A DNA stretch of 23,261 nucleotides from Bacteroidales bacterium (lineage in GTDB: Bacteria > Bacteroidota > Bacteroidia > Bacteroidales > JAGOPY01): NCBI GenBank assembly GCA_030638325.1, contig DAOWEV010000083.1, positions 1 to 23,261 on the forward strand, read 5' to 3'. Shown piece after piece: positions 6,733 to 14,563 of the stretch (its first letter is position 1; each line of letters begins with the position of its first letter). The notes under the pieces are model-generated. The model was not told the DNA's origin. It saw nothing but the letters and a program-made list of their open reading frames with translations, and did no database searches. A program made the translations under genes and the position numbers.

Positions 6733-8037
6733 CTACATCTTCTCTTTTTCCCATTTAAACATCGGCTTTGGATCTTTCAGCACAAATTTGGGATCGGAGA
6801 AGGGCGCTAATCTTTCAAGAAAATCCAAAATAACCAAAACCGGAGCGCCATAAAAAAACTTGACATTTTTATTAAAATCCCAAAGATGTTCAATATAGGA
6901 ATACAATTTATAGGGGGTGTCTCCGACATTGTCCCCATCCCTGTCAAATCCCTGGTAATCATCAAAATAATTATTATCCCAGACATTCCGGTTGGCCGTT
7001 TTCCCTTCAACCGTTACCTGCGACAGGTTGTTGTGGAAATAATTTTGCTTTATCAGATTCCCTTCCTGGTTTGTATGAAAAAACATGCCTGATCCGCAAA
7101 AAGCAATCTCGTTATGTTCAATCGTATTAATTTGTTCGGGAACATAAGGTGAAACATCAAAATGAATACCTTCTGCCGAATAAATGAACCGGTTATGTAA
7201 GATTTGATTGGAAGAAGTCTCTTTTAATCCCAGGCACATACCACTAATTCCTACGGAGCCCATAATCAGGTTATGGGTCATAATTGTTCTTTCGCTGTAC
7301 ATCAAAAAAACACCTACGGAATTCCCATAAAACTCATTGCCCCTGATACGGTTGTTATGGGCATACATAAAATGAATACTATAGCGATTGCCAATACCTT
7401 TGTTATCTTCAAAAAGATTCTCCGCAGAATACCAAACCACCATATCCCGTACATCATGCCAATAATTGCCCTTTATTGTATTTCTTTGGGCCCACCATAA
7501 CCGGATGGCGTCACCTTTTAATGCTTTTGATCTTCTTGTCAGGGAAGAAATTTCATTGTGAATAATAAGATTAGAGTCAGACTTAAAAATATCGATCCCA
7601 AAAAGACATTCTTTAATCCTGCAATTTTCAACGGTATTATAGTTTCCTGTAATTTTTACACCGCAATCAATTTTATCGTGTGAGCCACCGGAGTTGGTTA
7701 TCACAAGATTTTTAAGATGAACACTGTCAGATTCAACAGTGAACACGATTCCTTTATCCAAAGCAGAAACGACAGCTTTCCCCAGGCCATCAATAGTAAT
7801 TCTATTCTTTTTTATGAACACCGGCCCGGTGTAAAAACCAGGTTTCAGAATAATGGTATCTCCCTCTTCAGCTTTATCAATAATAGGTTGCAAAGGGATT
7901 TCAGTAGAATCTGACAGATTAACATCAAATGAATAGTAGGTTCCGAATAATTTTTCCTGAGAAAAACCAAATACGGGTATCAGTAAAAGGCAAAAAGAAA
8001 AATGTAAAAACCTGATTCGTGCATTATTAATAAACAT
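6733..8037 (-). CDS. nosD: NosD, periplasmic copper-site maturation protein
   Basis: A 434-residue exported protein with signal peptide (about 1-26, ending GFSQ) followed by an almost continuous right-handed beta-helix of NosD/CASH repeats (about 60-390, with recurring NxIxxN patterns such as NTIKGNYWHD, NRIRGNEFYGN and NQILHNRF). The C-terminal part includes NYFDDYQGFDRDGDNVGDTPY, a motif characteristic of NosD. NosD works with the NosFY ABC transporter to mature the tetranuclear CuZ centre of NosZ. It starts 5 bases after the NosB-like gene, so the two are surely co-transcribed. Its 3' end lies 64 bases from the repeat composite, after which the operon direction is broken by plus-strand genes. 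NosF and NosY are not in the window. Confidence 0.93.
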   Translation of the reverse strand: MFINNARIRFLHFSFCLLLIPVFGFSQEKLFGTYYSFDVNLSDSTEIPLQPIIDKAEEGDTIILKPGFYTGPVFIKKNRITIDGLGKAVVSALDKGIVFTVESDSVHLKNLVITNSGGSHDKIDCGVKITGNYNTVENCRIKECLFGIDIFKSDSNLIIHNEISSLTRRSKALKGDAIRLWWAQRNTIKGNYWHDVRDMVVWYSAENLFEDNKGIGNRYSIHFMYAHNNRIRGNEFYGNSVGVFLMYSERTIMTHNLIMGSVGISGMCLGLKETSSNQILHNRFIYSAEGIHFDVSPYVPEQINTIEHNEIAFCGSGMFFHTNQEGNLIKQNYFHNNLSQVTVEGKTANRNVWDNNYFDDYQGFDRDGDNVGDTPYKLYSYIEHLWDFNKNVKFFYGAPVLVILDFLERLAPFSDPKFVLKDPKPMFKWEKEKM

Positions 8038-8042
8038 TATTT

Positions 8043-8828
8043 TTAGCTAATAGAGCCTGTCAATCTCAGGCTTTTTCGTTTTAACAGAATTGCCAGAATA
8101 AATAAGACAAAAACACATAGTGTCAGAAAAAATCCCAGATAAGGATATGACAAAGTAGTAAACTGCGCTACTTTCCCCTCCCCGAAAACCGTAGGCATAA
8201 ATTCTTTGATGCCTTCGAAAGCCCCGCCACCGTGAAGACCAAGATGATGCCCATACCAATACAGGCCGATAATATACATGATCAGAAAATAAAAAGGGAG
8301 CAGCGCGGGTATAACAGCAAATATAGCATTGACCCGTTTAGACAAAAAGATAAATAACAAACCAAATAGTATAAAGACAATAAAGATGTAAGGTGAATTA
8401 ATCATTAATCCATCCAAAAATTTCAGGAATCCCGGGGTTACATCAATTTTCACGGGCTTACCTGTTCCCGGGTCAATTATGTCATCGCCCTGAGCATTCC
8501 TTTCCGTATTAAAAACATAATAAACCGGATATTCACGACTTTCATCCCTGTTCCGTCCCTGGGTAATCCTGTACATCCCGATAAAATGGTTTATCGCGTT
8601 CATTTCTATGAGACAATCAGCCCCGGCTTGTGATGCTGCAAGTTCTTCTCTTTCCTGCCCTACACAGCCATTATAAACCCCATTGTACTTAAATTCAATT
8701 CTTATCCCGTCAGGATACATAGAGTCAGGATATTGAATGCTTTTTAAAGCAACCCACCAAATTGGAGTAAAATAAGATATTGCCAATAATATCAAGCCAA
8801 TTCCTGCAAATAACTGGTATTTTTTCAT
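8043..8828 (-). CDS. NosB-like polytopic membrane protein of the nos cluster
   Basis: A 261-residue membrane protein: one N-terminal helix (about 6-26), a periplasmic domain (about 30-135) with two cysteines (C55, C72) that could form a disulfide and an AINHFIGMY motif (about 78-86), then about three helices (roughly 138-160, 165-190 and 225-252). The INHxIGM motif and position between a c-type cytochrome and nosD match the membrane protein called NosB in clade II nos clusters. Its biochemical role is not established; a membrane anchor or scaffold for the electron-transfer path is plausible. Histidines in WYGHHLGLHGGG could bind metal or heme. It follows the cytochrome gene by 23 bases. Confidence 0.75.
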   Translation of the reverse strand: MKKYQLFAGIGLILLAISYFTPIWWVALKSIQYPDSMYPDGIRIEFKYNGVYNGCVGQEREELAASQAGADCLIEMNAINHFIGMYRITQGRNRDESREYPVYYVFNTERNAQGDDIIDPGTGKPVKIDVTPGFLKFLDGLMINSPYIFIVFILFGLLFIFLSKRVNAIFAVIPALLPFYFLIMYIIGLYWYGHHLGLHGGGAFEGIKEFMPTVFGEGKVAQFTTLSYPYLGFFLTLCVFVLFILAILLKRKSLRLTGSIS

Positions 8829-8851
8829 GTCATGAAATTTTACATTTAAAT

Positions 8852-9229
8852 CTATTTAGCACTCACACCGGCTTCTTTAAGCATATATGCAACAGCATCG
8901 TATAAATCCTGATCAGAACAATCTATACACGAGCCTCTTTCTAACATTACACCGTATTTCCCTTCAGGAACTCCATTAATTACACTATTGTGCAGCGTTT
9001 TCATTCCTTTTGCAGCCATTTCTTCCCACCTGGGTTTATCTGTTAACGATGCAGCGCCGGCTACTCCGGTCATATGGCAGGCAATACAAACCTTTTCATA
9101 AATTACTTTTCCATTCTCAATATCAGCCGTTAAAGACTTTGATTCTTTCTGTTGAGAACCACCACCACAGCTAACAAATAAAAAACCCAAAATAGCTGTT
9201 CCTACAATTAATAGCATTAGTTTTTTCAT
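8852..9229 (-). CDS. Lipoprotein monoheme cytochrome c (c5-like) of the nos cluster
   Basis: A 125-residue protein with a lipoprotein signal (lipobox FVSC, lipidated C21), so it is tethered to the membrane. One heme-c motif, CIACH (C48, C51, H52), is followed by a c5-like C-terminal part, KYGVMLERGSCIDCSDQDL, with M95 as likely axial ligand and C101/C104 as a possible disulfide. It probably delivers electrons from the NosG/NosH or other quinol-oxidising module to the NosZ pair. It has its own candidate promoter and lies after a terminator, so it may be expressed separately from the NosZ genes. Confidence 0.9.
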   Translation of the reverse strand: MKKLMLLIVGTAILGFLFVSCGGGSQQKESKSLTADIENGKVIYEKVCIACHMTGVAGAASLTDKPRWEEMAAKGMKTLHNSVINGVPEGKYGVMLERGSCIDCSDQDLYDAVAYMLKEAGVSAK

Positions 9230-9262
9230 AATATTGTTTTATAATTTATTAGATTAATCTGA

Positions 9263-9270
9263 CAAAAATA
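9263..9270 (-). promoter_or_regulatory. Candidate Bacteroidota -7 box for the cytochrome c-NosB-NosD unit
   Basis: The minus strand reads TATTTTTG, matching TAnnTTTG, 34 bases upstream of the cytochrome c start and just downstream of a strong terminator. A TTG exists upstream but closer than the usual -33 spacing. The position between a terminator and the next start codon is the main support. Confidence 0.4.
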
Positions 9271-9303
9271 CTAAAAAAATATTCAATAAATGTGAATGTA
9301 TAA

Positions 9304-9335
9304 AAAAAGGAGACGGGACATCCCGTCTCCTTTTT
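9304..9335 (-). terminator. Strong intrinsic terminator after the CuZ-type NosZ gene
   Basis: A perfect 14-bp stem, left arm 9304-9317 and right arm 9322-9335, around a 4-base ACAT loop. The minus-strand transcript coming from the NosZ genes ends the GC-rich stem with a run of seven T (complement of A at 9302-9308). The opposite side also has a T5 run, so it could work in both directions. It begins 27 bases after the NosZ stop. Confidence 0.92.
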
Positions 9336-9361
9336 AGCTTAATATAAATTACAATAGTCAA

Positions 9362-11755
9362 TTATTTTCTCGCATTCATAACCGCTTCTGATTTGAGTTT
9401 CAGATAGGTTATGATTTCATTCGCGGCTTCATCAGTGACATTTTGATTAGGCATCGCGAGCTTATACTTCTGCCGCATTGCTTCAATATCAGGCTCACCA
9501 TAATGCTTTTCAGTGTCAGTGATCCATGATTTCAACCATTCATCACTTCTACGTTTATCCACCATTAAAAGGTCCGGTCCGTTATACTCTTCACCAAATC
9601 TATGACAGGCATTACAGCCATGGTTCAAATATTCCATCTCACCTGGCAACATATTATCCAATTCAATAGCTGAAGGTTGGAAAGCCTGCATTTGCATGTC
9701 TTTCTGAACACGTTTTGCATAAGCGAGGAGCCGTTTGTTTTCGACCTTTGCATTAAATTTCACAGTCAGGTATCCTTGCAGTTGCCTGTTATACGGCTTA
9801 TGATATTCATCAAGCAATAATGGATACATACCGGCTTTTTCTGCAACAAATTCAAGTGTGGCAGTTTCGCCCGGACGCCAGCGGTACATCTGGTCATAAG
9901 AAGATACTTCATAAACATAGTGGTCCAATTTTGTCTGACCATGGTTGGTAAGATGTATCAATACTTTCTGACCTTGTTTTACATTGATATCTTTAGGTGT
10001 TACCACAGCATCTTTTATGGTACCAAAAACTTCAACGGTATTTCTTTTATCAGAAACTTTTTCACTTCCTAATGCTGTAAAATACTTCGATTTTTTATTT
10101 GTAGTAATGTCTGTTCCAATATCATATATTGAGATTGGATCATATTCATCAACATCAATGAGTATCGTATAATGGGGCTCACCCATTGGGATAGGCAAGT
10201 CGTAAAGGATTTTCATTTTATCTTTCGGTCCTCCGGTAATATCGATCAACTGGTGGTTTTGCGGATGAAGAGGCCCGACCGGATTAAACCTGTCGATAGA
10301 TAATTTGTTTAAGGCAATCAGATAGTCTCCCCTGGGGTCTCTTGTGTCTCCGTGTGATGATACAAGGTGTCCGATATTATAGTGAGAAGACACATAATCC
10401 AATACTTTGAGATTAATATAATCCCATTTGGTAATACGGGAATCCACATAAATCGAGGTATAGATAACTCCCAAATCATCATCAAATTGGTTATGCAAAG
10501 GTCCTAAACCCACTTCAACACTGCCATGAAGTGCATCTTCGAGAGAAATAATGGGGATTCCGTATTTATCTGTTCCTTCAAAATTTTTCTCCTTAATGGC
10601 TTTCATTATCTTTTCAAAAGAATAAACCCATGCATGAGAGTCAAGTTTGCCGGCAACAACAATGTAATCGCCCGTCGGATCAACATCTACCCCATGAGGT
10701 GATTTTGGTTCCGGGACCAGGTAAAAAAGACCTTCCTTAACAGCCATATCAATGGTAATGACTTTATGTCCGTTAACTATTTTATACATTCCATTTTTCA
10801 CAAGTTCTGCCGCTTTTTTCCAGTTTGTCACGTGTAAATAATCAACATCCCTGGAGGAGCAGCCGGCTTCAAATGGGGGGCGTCCGCTTTCAATACCTCC
10901 GTAATACATTTCAGTACAAAATGAGTTTGTAAATCCCCATCCGTAACTGGCCAGCTTTCCGGCGTCAGACAGATCCTGTGTATAAGGCGGAAATTCAAAA
11001 GTGAAGGAGTTTTCCTGGTCAACTTTACCGGTTTCGTTATCAAACTTCCAGTAAGTAAGGCCACCCCGGAAGTATTTCTCAAAGTTGGTTTGTGAAAGCG
11101 GATAATATTTATGATCATAAGGAGCCGGGTATTGAGTGGCTTCCATAATATATTCCGAGTTAGGCGTAAAGAAGTTACCACCATGATCGCAGCGGAAGAT
11201 AGGGTGTGGTATCACATCTTTTAATTCCCAGTCTCTTAAATCAACAATATAAATCCTCGGATTTGCTTTATCGTTTACAGTAGCCCATTTGCCATCATAA
11301 ACGCCGTTTGTTTCAGAAAAGCCCGGATGGTGGGTATCGCCCCATAAAATCTCCTGTCCGTCAATAAATCCTTTTTTCATTAAGTCCATGGTCTCTTTAC
11401 TATAACCATAACCAATATTAGGTTGTCTTGTACATACAGGAACATACTTGATCATTCTCATTGAGGGCACAGTATATATTGGCATATTCCCGGCTTGTCC
11501 GCCTGAATTCAATGCAACATACTCATCCGCAATATTATCAGGTGTATAAGTTTTTGCTGCTGCAAGAACGTCCTCGGAATTCAGCGCTCTTCTTTTTACT
11601 ACCTTTCCGAATGATTCGTCACCGTATGGTGCACCTATATCACCCGTATCAGCCGTTTTCCCCATTTGTTCACAGCTTGTACTAAATACAACAGCCAATC
11701 CCAAAAGCAACGCTGATAATGTGTAGCCTATAAAATTTTGTTTTGACTTTTTCAT
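9362..11755 (-). CDS. nosZ: NosZ paralogue B: CuZ site intact, CuA site lost, heme c domain, lipoprotein
   Basis: A 797-residue nitrous oxide reductase of Sec/clade II type. The lipoprotein signal ends in FSTSC (C28), so it is membrane-tethered. The seven-bladed propeller holds all seven histidines expected for the catalytic CuZ cluster: H142 and H143 (GDTHHP), H191 (RCDHGG), H354 (KSPHGVD), H421 (GPLHNQFD), H463 (NIGHL) and H528 (GEPHY). The following cupredoxin domain is well aligned (about 570-668) but has lost the CuA ligands. Where the family has CxxxCxxxHxxM, this protein has L648, H652, N656 and L659; only the upstream His (H612) remains. A C-terminal cytochrome c domain follows, with CNACH (C714, C717, H718) and likely axial M768 (LAMPNQ). 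Fused heme c occurs in clade II NosZ, but loss of CuA beside an intact CuZ is not usual. The gene starts 37 bases after the CuA-type paralogue and is followed by a strong terminator. No frameshift or stop is seen. Confidence 0.95.
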   Translation of the reverse strand: MKKSKQNFIGYTLSALLLGLAVVFSTSCEQMGKTADTGDIGAPYGDESFGKVVKRRALNSEDVLAAAKTYTPDNIADEYVALNSGGQAGNMPIYTVPSMRMIKYVPVCTRQPNIGYGYSKETMDLMKKGFIDGQEILWGDTHHPGFSETNGVYDGKWATVNDKANPRIYIVDLRDWELKDVIPHPIFRCDHGGNFFTPNSEYIMEATQYPAPYDHKYYPLSQTNFEKYFRGGLTYWKFDNETGKVDQENSFTFEFPPYTQDLSDAGKLASYGWGFTNSFCTEMYYGGIESGRPPFEAGCSSRDVDYLHVTNWKKAAELVKNGMYKIVNGHKVITIDMAVKEGLFYLVPEPKSPHGVDVDPTGDYIVVAGKLDSHAWVYSFEKIMKAIKEKNFEGTDKYGIPIISLEDALHGSVEVGLGPLHNQFDDDLGVIYTSIYVDSRITKWDYINLKVLDYVSSHYNIGHLVSSHGDTRDPRGDYLIALNKLSIDRFNPVGPLHPQNHQLIDITGGPKDKMKILYDLPIPMGEPHYTILIDVDEYDPISIYDIGTDITTNKKSKYFTALGSEKVSDKRNTVEVFGTIKDAVVTPKDINVKQGQKVLIHLTNHGQTKLDHYVYEVSSYDQMYRWRPGETATLEFVAEKAGMYPLLLDEYHKPYNRQLQGYLTVKFNAKVENKRLLAYAKRVQKDMQMQAFQPSAIELDNMLPGEMEYLNHGCNACHRFGEEYNGPDLLMVDKRRSDEWLKSWITDTEKHYGEPDIEAMRQKYKLAMPNQNVTDEAANEIITYLKLKSEAVMNARK

Positions 11756-11792
11756 AATATATAAATTATTAAATTTTTCTAATTTTTTTGAA

Positions 11793-14033
11793 TTATTGCT
11801 CTTTTTCCAATTCTAATGTCAAAAGCTCTTTAGCACGTAATCCGGCATCCGCAGCTTTTACCTGGTATTGCCAGTATTGTTCAGCCCACAGGAATGCATC
11901 TCTCCATTTTCCTTCATTTGCATATCTTTCATAATTCTCTTTGGATGTTGTGGCTTTGCCGAGCTGGTCAAGTGCATCTTCAACCAATGCGTTCACATAA
12001 TGATAATTCTGATAGTTGTTTTCTTTCAACCATTGCACTACCCCGTTTATGATATCCTGGGTTGCGTTGACAACAACAATTTTATCTTCATAATTCTTTT
12101 TATACTCTGCCAGTTCTTCTTCCGTAAGCGCAATTTCTTCGCCTGCTTCCGGCCCGGTATAATTTTTAGGCCTGATCAACAGTATACCTTCCATTTCTAA
12201 ATGCAATGCAGAGCAGAACTCAGTACAATAATAAGGAAAGATACCGGGACGGTCTGCTACAAAGGTCAATGAAGCTGTTTTGCCTGGCTCGAAACTACCG
12301 TGTTTTCCATAAGTGTTAATTGTAAATCCATGTGTTTCATCTTCTGCCCTCTCGAGGTTTGTAAGGTGGAAAGTTACCACATCTCCTTCATTTACTTCAA
12401 CAATTTCAGGAACGATATGAGAGCGGATCATGGTACCGAAAATATGTACCCGGTTTCCTTCACGCTCAATTTTCTCTTTACCAGCTACTGTTTTATATCT
12501 TGAGATTTCGCCTGTCCTGGTATTTGTTCCTGTTTCGTAGCGGATAATAGGTTTGATGATTGTACGAAGAACAGCCACAGAACCATAAATATTAGCCTGC
12601 GGAATACTCATTGTATAAATATCTCTCATATCATCTGAAGAAATATCTATTAAACGTTGTAAATTTGGTCTGACAGGACCAACATTCGGAAAATTGTCTA
12701 ATAATCCTTCTTTGTCGACAGCAACGAGGTAGTTTGAATGTGGTTCTGAAGATAAACCTTGCGGGATCATCAATTGTCCGGGTTTAAAAGTTAAGGTGAC
12801 ATCACCTTCTTTTTTTACATCTTTATAGTTCCAGCGAACAATCTTTTTATCTTCAAACACTGAAGAATAAACAACATTATCCCTGTAATCAAAAGCAAAG
12901 TCTACAACACCGTTTCCGAGGTTTATAGAGCCATGTTTAACGGCATCTGCGCTAATAAGCGGAATATTTCCATCGGTATTTCCCACGAAGGTTTTATTGG
13001 TAAAGGCTTCCTTTACCTTAGCGAAATCAAAAACAAACGATTCATCGCCGGCGGTAATGAAATACTTTCCATCCGGGGTTACTTTTACTTTAGAGGCATT
13101 TGCAGGGATCTCAATAAAAGCAAGTGCATTAGCACCCACGGCATCTTTAAGGGTAATTACAGGAGCATCATTTACAGATACGGGATTCAAGCCTTCCAGC
13201 ACATTAAAATCAATAACATAGATATAATTTTTACCGTCTTTGCCTGCCAGGCCAACCACATAACCATAACTTCCCAATCTTCCGGCATCAAAATAATCAA
13301 GTGTAAAAGGAGGTAGTTCTAATGTGAAAGATTCTTCCTTGATCATACGGCCAATGTGATGGCCTGATTCCGTAGCTTCCTGCGGGTCGTGGAATTTCCA
13401 GAAAGTAACGCCTGATTTAAAATCAGATACGTTTGTTGACCGGAGGTCCCATGGTGCAGGATATTGGCTTGACTGAATAACATATTCAGTATTTTCCGTA
13501 GCTGCCACACCAGGAAAACAATTTTTGAAATGTGGATTTGCCAATACCTGTTTTGTTTCAAAATCATCCAATCCCAATAAGGCTATACGTGAATTTGCAC
13601 CATCGGAGTAAAACAAGTATTTGCCATTGTATTTACCGTTGGTTTCCGAAAGGGCCGGGTAGCGCATATCGCCATATTTATAGATACGGTTATCAGGTGA
13701 GTTTTTCTTAAGCATTAAAGAACTTTCGTCATCAAAACCATAACCTTGCCATGGTTCTGGTGAAAAGACACCTACATATTTATAAATACGCATTGAAGGG
13801 ATGCCATAGACGAGCATCGTTCCCGAATTACCGGTTCCGACAAATGCAAAATATTCGTCACGGCCGCCTCGCGGCATAAATGTCTTAACGGCCGAAAGGA
13901 CATCGGCATCATCAAGACCACGGGCTTTTTTTACATCGTTGAGTGTTTGCTGCCCGCTAGCCGGCTGGTAGAGAGTTGCCAGCAGAATGAAAGCAACGCT
14001 AACCATGAGAAATCGTTTCACAAAATGAATCAT
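11793..14033 (-). CDS. nosZ: NosZ paralogue A: CuA site intact, all CuZ histidines lost
   Basis: A 746-residue NosZ homologue with a Sec signal peptide (about 1-27, ending PASG). The cupredoxin domain (about 525-622) has a complete CuA set: H568 (DETHGF), C603, C607, H611 and M614 (YYCTEFCSALHLEM). The propeller (about 30-520) aligns closely with that of the neighbouring paralogue, including SETNGKYNGKYL and RLIDI segments, but every CuZ histidine is replaced: R124 and Y125 for the HH pair, F173, S314, D378, Q420 and Y483. A C-terminal tail of about 120 residues (about 623-746) is helical and acidic to aromatic (KWRDAFLWAEQYWQYQV) and is not a heme domain. The ORF is uninterrupted and the fold residues are conserved, so it does not look like a decaying copy. 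The simplest reading is a dedicated electron-entry subunit that docks on the CuZ-bearing paralogue. Automated annotation would call it a plain nitrous-oxide reductase, which would mislead. Confidence 0.93.
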   Translation of the reverse strand: MIHFVKRFLMVSVAFILLATLYQPASGQQTLNDVKKARGLDDADVLSAVKTFMPRGGRDEYFAFVGTGNSGTMLVYGIPSMRIYKYVGVFSPEPWQGYGFDDESSLMLKKNSPDNRIYKYGDMRYPALSETNGKYNGKYLFYSDGANSRIALLGLDDFETKQVLANPHFKNCFPGVAATENTEYVIQSSQYPAPWDLRSTNVSDFKSGVTFWKFHDPQEATESGHHIGRMIKEESFTLELPPFTLDYFDAGRLGSYGYVVGLAGKDGKNYIYVIDFNVLEGLNPVSVNDAPVITLKDAVGANALAFIEIPANASKVKVTPDGKYFITAGDESFVFDFAKVKEAFTNKTFVGNTDGNIPLISADAVKHGSINLGNGVVDFAFDYRDNVVYSSVFEDKKIVRWNYKDVKKEGDVTLTFKPGQLMIPQGLSSEPHSNYLVAVDKEGLLDNFPNVGPVRPNLQRLIDISSDDMRDIYTMSIPQANIYGSVAVLRTIIKPIIRYETGTNTRTGEISRYKTVAGKEKIEREGNRVHIFGTMIRSHIVPEIVEVNEGDVVTFHLTNLERAEDETHGFTINTYGKHGSFEPGKTASLTFVADRPGIFPYYCTEFCSALHLEMEGILLIRPKNYTGPEAGEEIALTEEELAEYKKNYEDKIVVVNATQDIINGVVQWLKENNYQNYHYVNALVEDALDQLGKATTSKENYERYANEGKWRDAFLWAEQYWQYQVKAADAGLRAKELLTLELEKEQ

Positions 14034-14260
14034 AGCAGAAAGTTTTAATTAATGAATAAAAATGATTTAATATACTTATTGAAGAAATTTACAGTGTCCA
14101 AATCGTGGTTAATATTTTAATAATGAATCTTTTTAACACCTTTCCTTGATATGCAATAATACACATTCTTAACAATTTTTTAACAAAAAAAATATTTTTT
14201 TTTTCAACATTCCTTTGTTTTCCTTTATTTGATGGGGTATATGGTGCGTGATACGGGATA
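14034..14260. other. AT-rich leader of the NosZ pair
   Basis: These 227 bases between the ferredoxin stop and the NosZ-A start are very AT-rich, with long A and T runs (14173-14205). They are likely to contain the promoter or leader for the NosZ genes, but I find no TAnnTTTG box on the minus strand. One weak CRP/FNR-like sequence is present: TTGAT-N4-AATAA at 14146-14159. Confidence 0.35.
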
Positions 14261-14452
14261 TCAAGCTTCATCAACTTCAATCGCATCAAAGGGACATTCC
14301 TTAACACATTCCATACAACCGTTGCATTTGTCCGGGATAGCTTCGGGATAGGGCATTTCTCTTGACATAAGAATTACCTTGTATGAACAAACATCAAAGC
14401 AAACACCGCAGCCCGTACAGTTACTTTCGATCAATTTCCAGTTCCAGGTCAT
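14261..14452 (-). CDS. 2[4Fe-4S] ferredoxin at the head of the nos cluster
   Basis: A 63-residue bacterial-type ferredoxin with two full cluster motifs, C12-C15-C18-C22 and C43-C46-C49-C53, followed by the usual CPFDAIEV end. No signal peptide is seen, so it should be cytoplasmic. It precedes the NosZ pair by 227 bases on the same strand and follows the five-helix membrane protein. It could feed or accept electrons at the cytoplasmic side of a membrane complex serving N2O reduction, but it may also serve an unrelated oxidoreductase. A conspicuous hairpin lies just upstream of its start codon. Confidence 0.9.
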   Translation of the reverse strand: MTWNWKLIESNCTGCGVCFDVCSYKVILMSREMPYPEAIPDKCNGCMECVKECPFDAIEVDEA

Positions 14453-14466
14453 ATTGGGGATTTATT

Positions 14467-14524
14467 GTTACGAGTTACGCGTTACGGGTTATTAACTCGC
14501 AACCCGTAACGCGTATCCCGTAAC
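14467..14524. repeat. 58-base inverted repeat upstream of the ferredoxin start
   Basis: Arms 14467-14490 and 14501-14524 are complementary over 24 bases, with a perfect 15-bp core (14476-14490 with 14501-14515), a short mismatched stretch and a 6-bp outer stem (GTTACG/CGTAAC). The loop is 10 bases. It is built from GTTACG-type short repeats. It sits 15 bases before the ferredoxin ATG and 40 bases after the membrane-protein stop. It could regulate translation of the ferredoxin, trim the mRNA, or be a selfish repeat; it lacks a T-run. Confidence 0.8.
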
Positions 14525-14563
14525 TTTTTCTGCCAAAAAAACACGACTTTTAGAATTACGATA

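Noticed and set aside
11793..14033. NosZ paralogue A as a pseudogene
   Set aside because: The frame is open for 746 codons, the signal peptide and complete CuA site are intact, and propeller fold residues are conserved; only the CuZ histidines are lost.
14146..14159. FNR/CRP-type operator (TTGAT-N4-AATAA) upstream of the NosZ pair
   Set aside because: Only one half matches well, no promoter box is seen nearby, and the region is so AT-rich that such a match is expected by chance.
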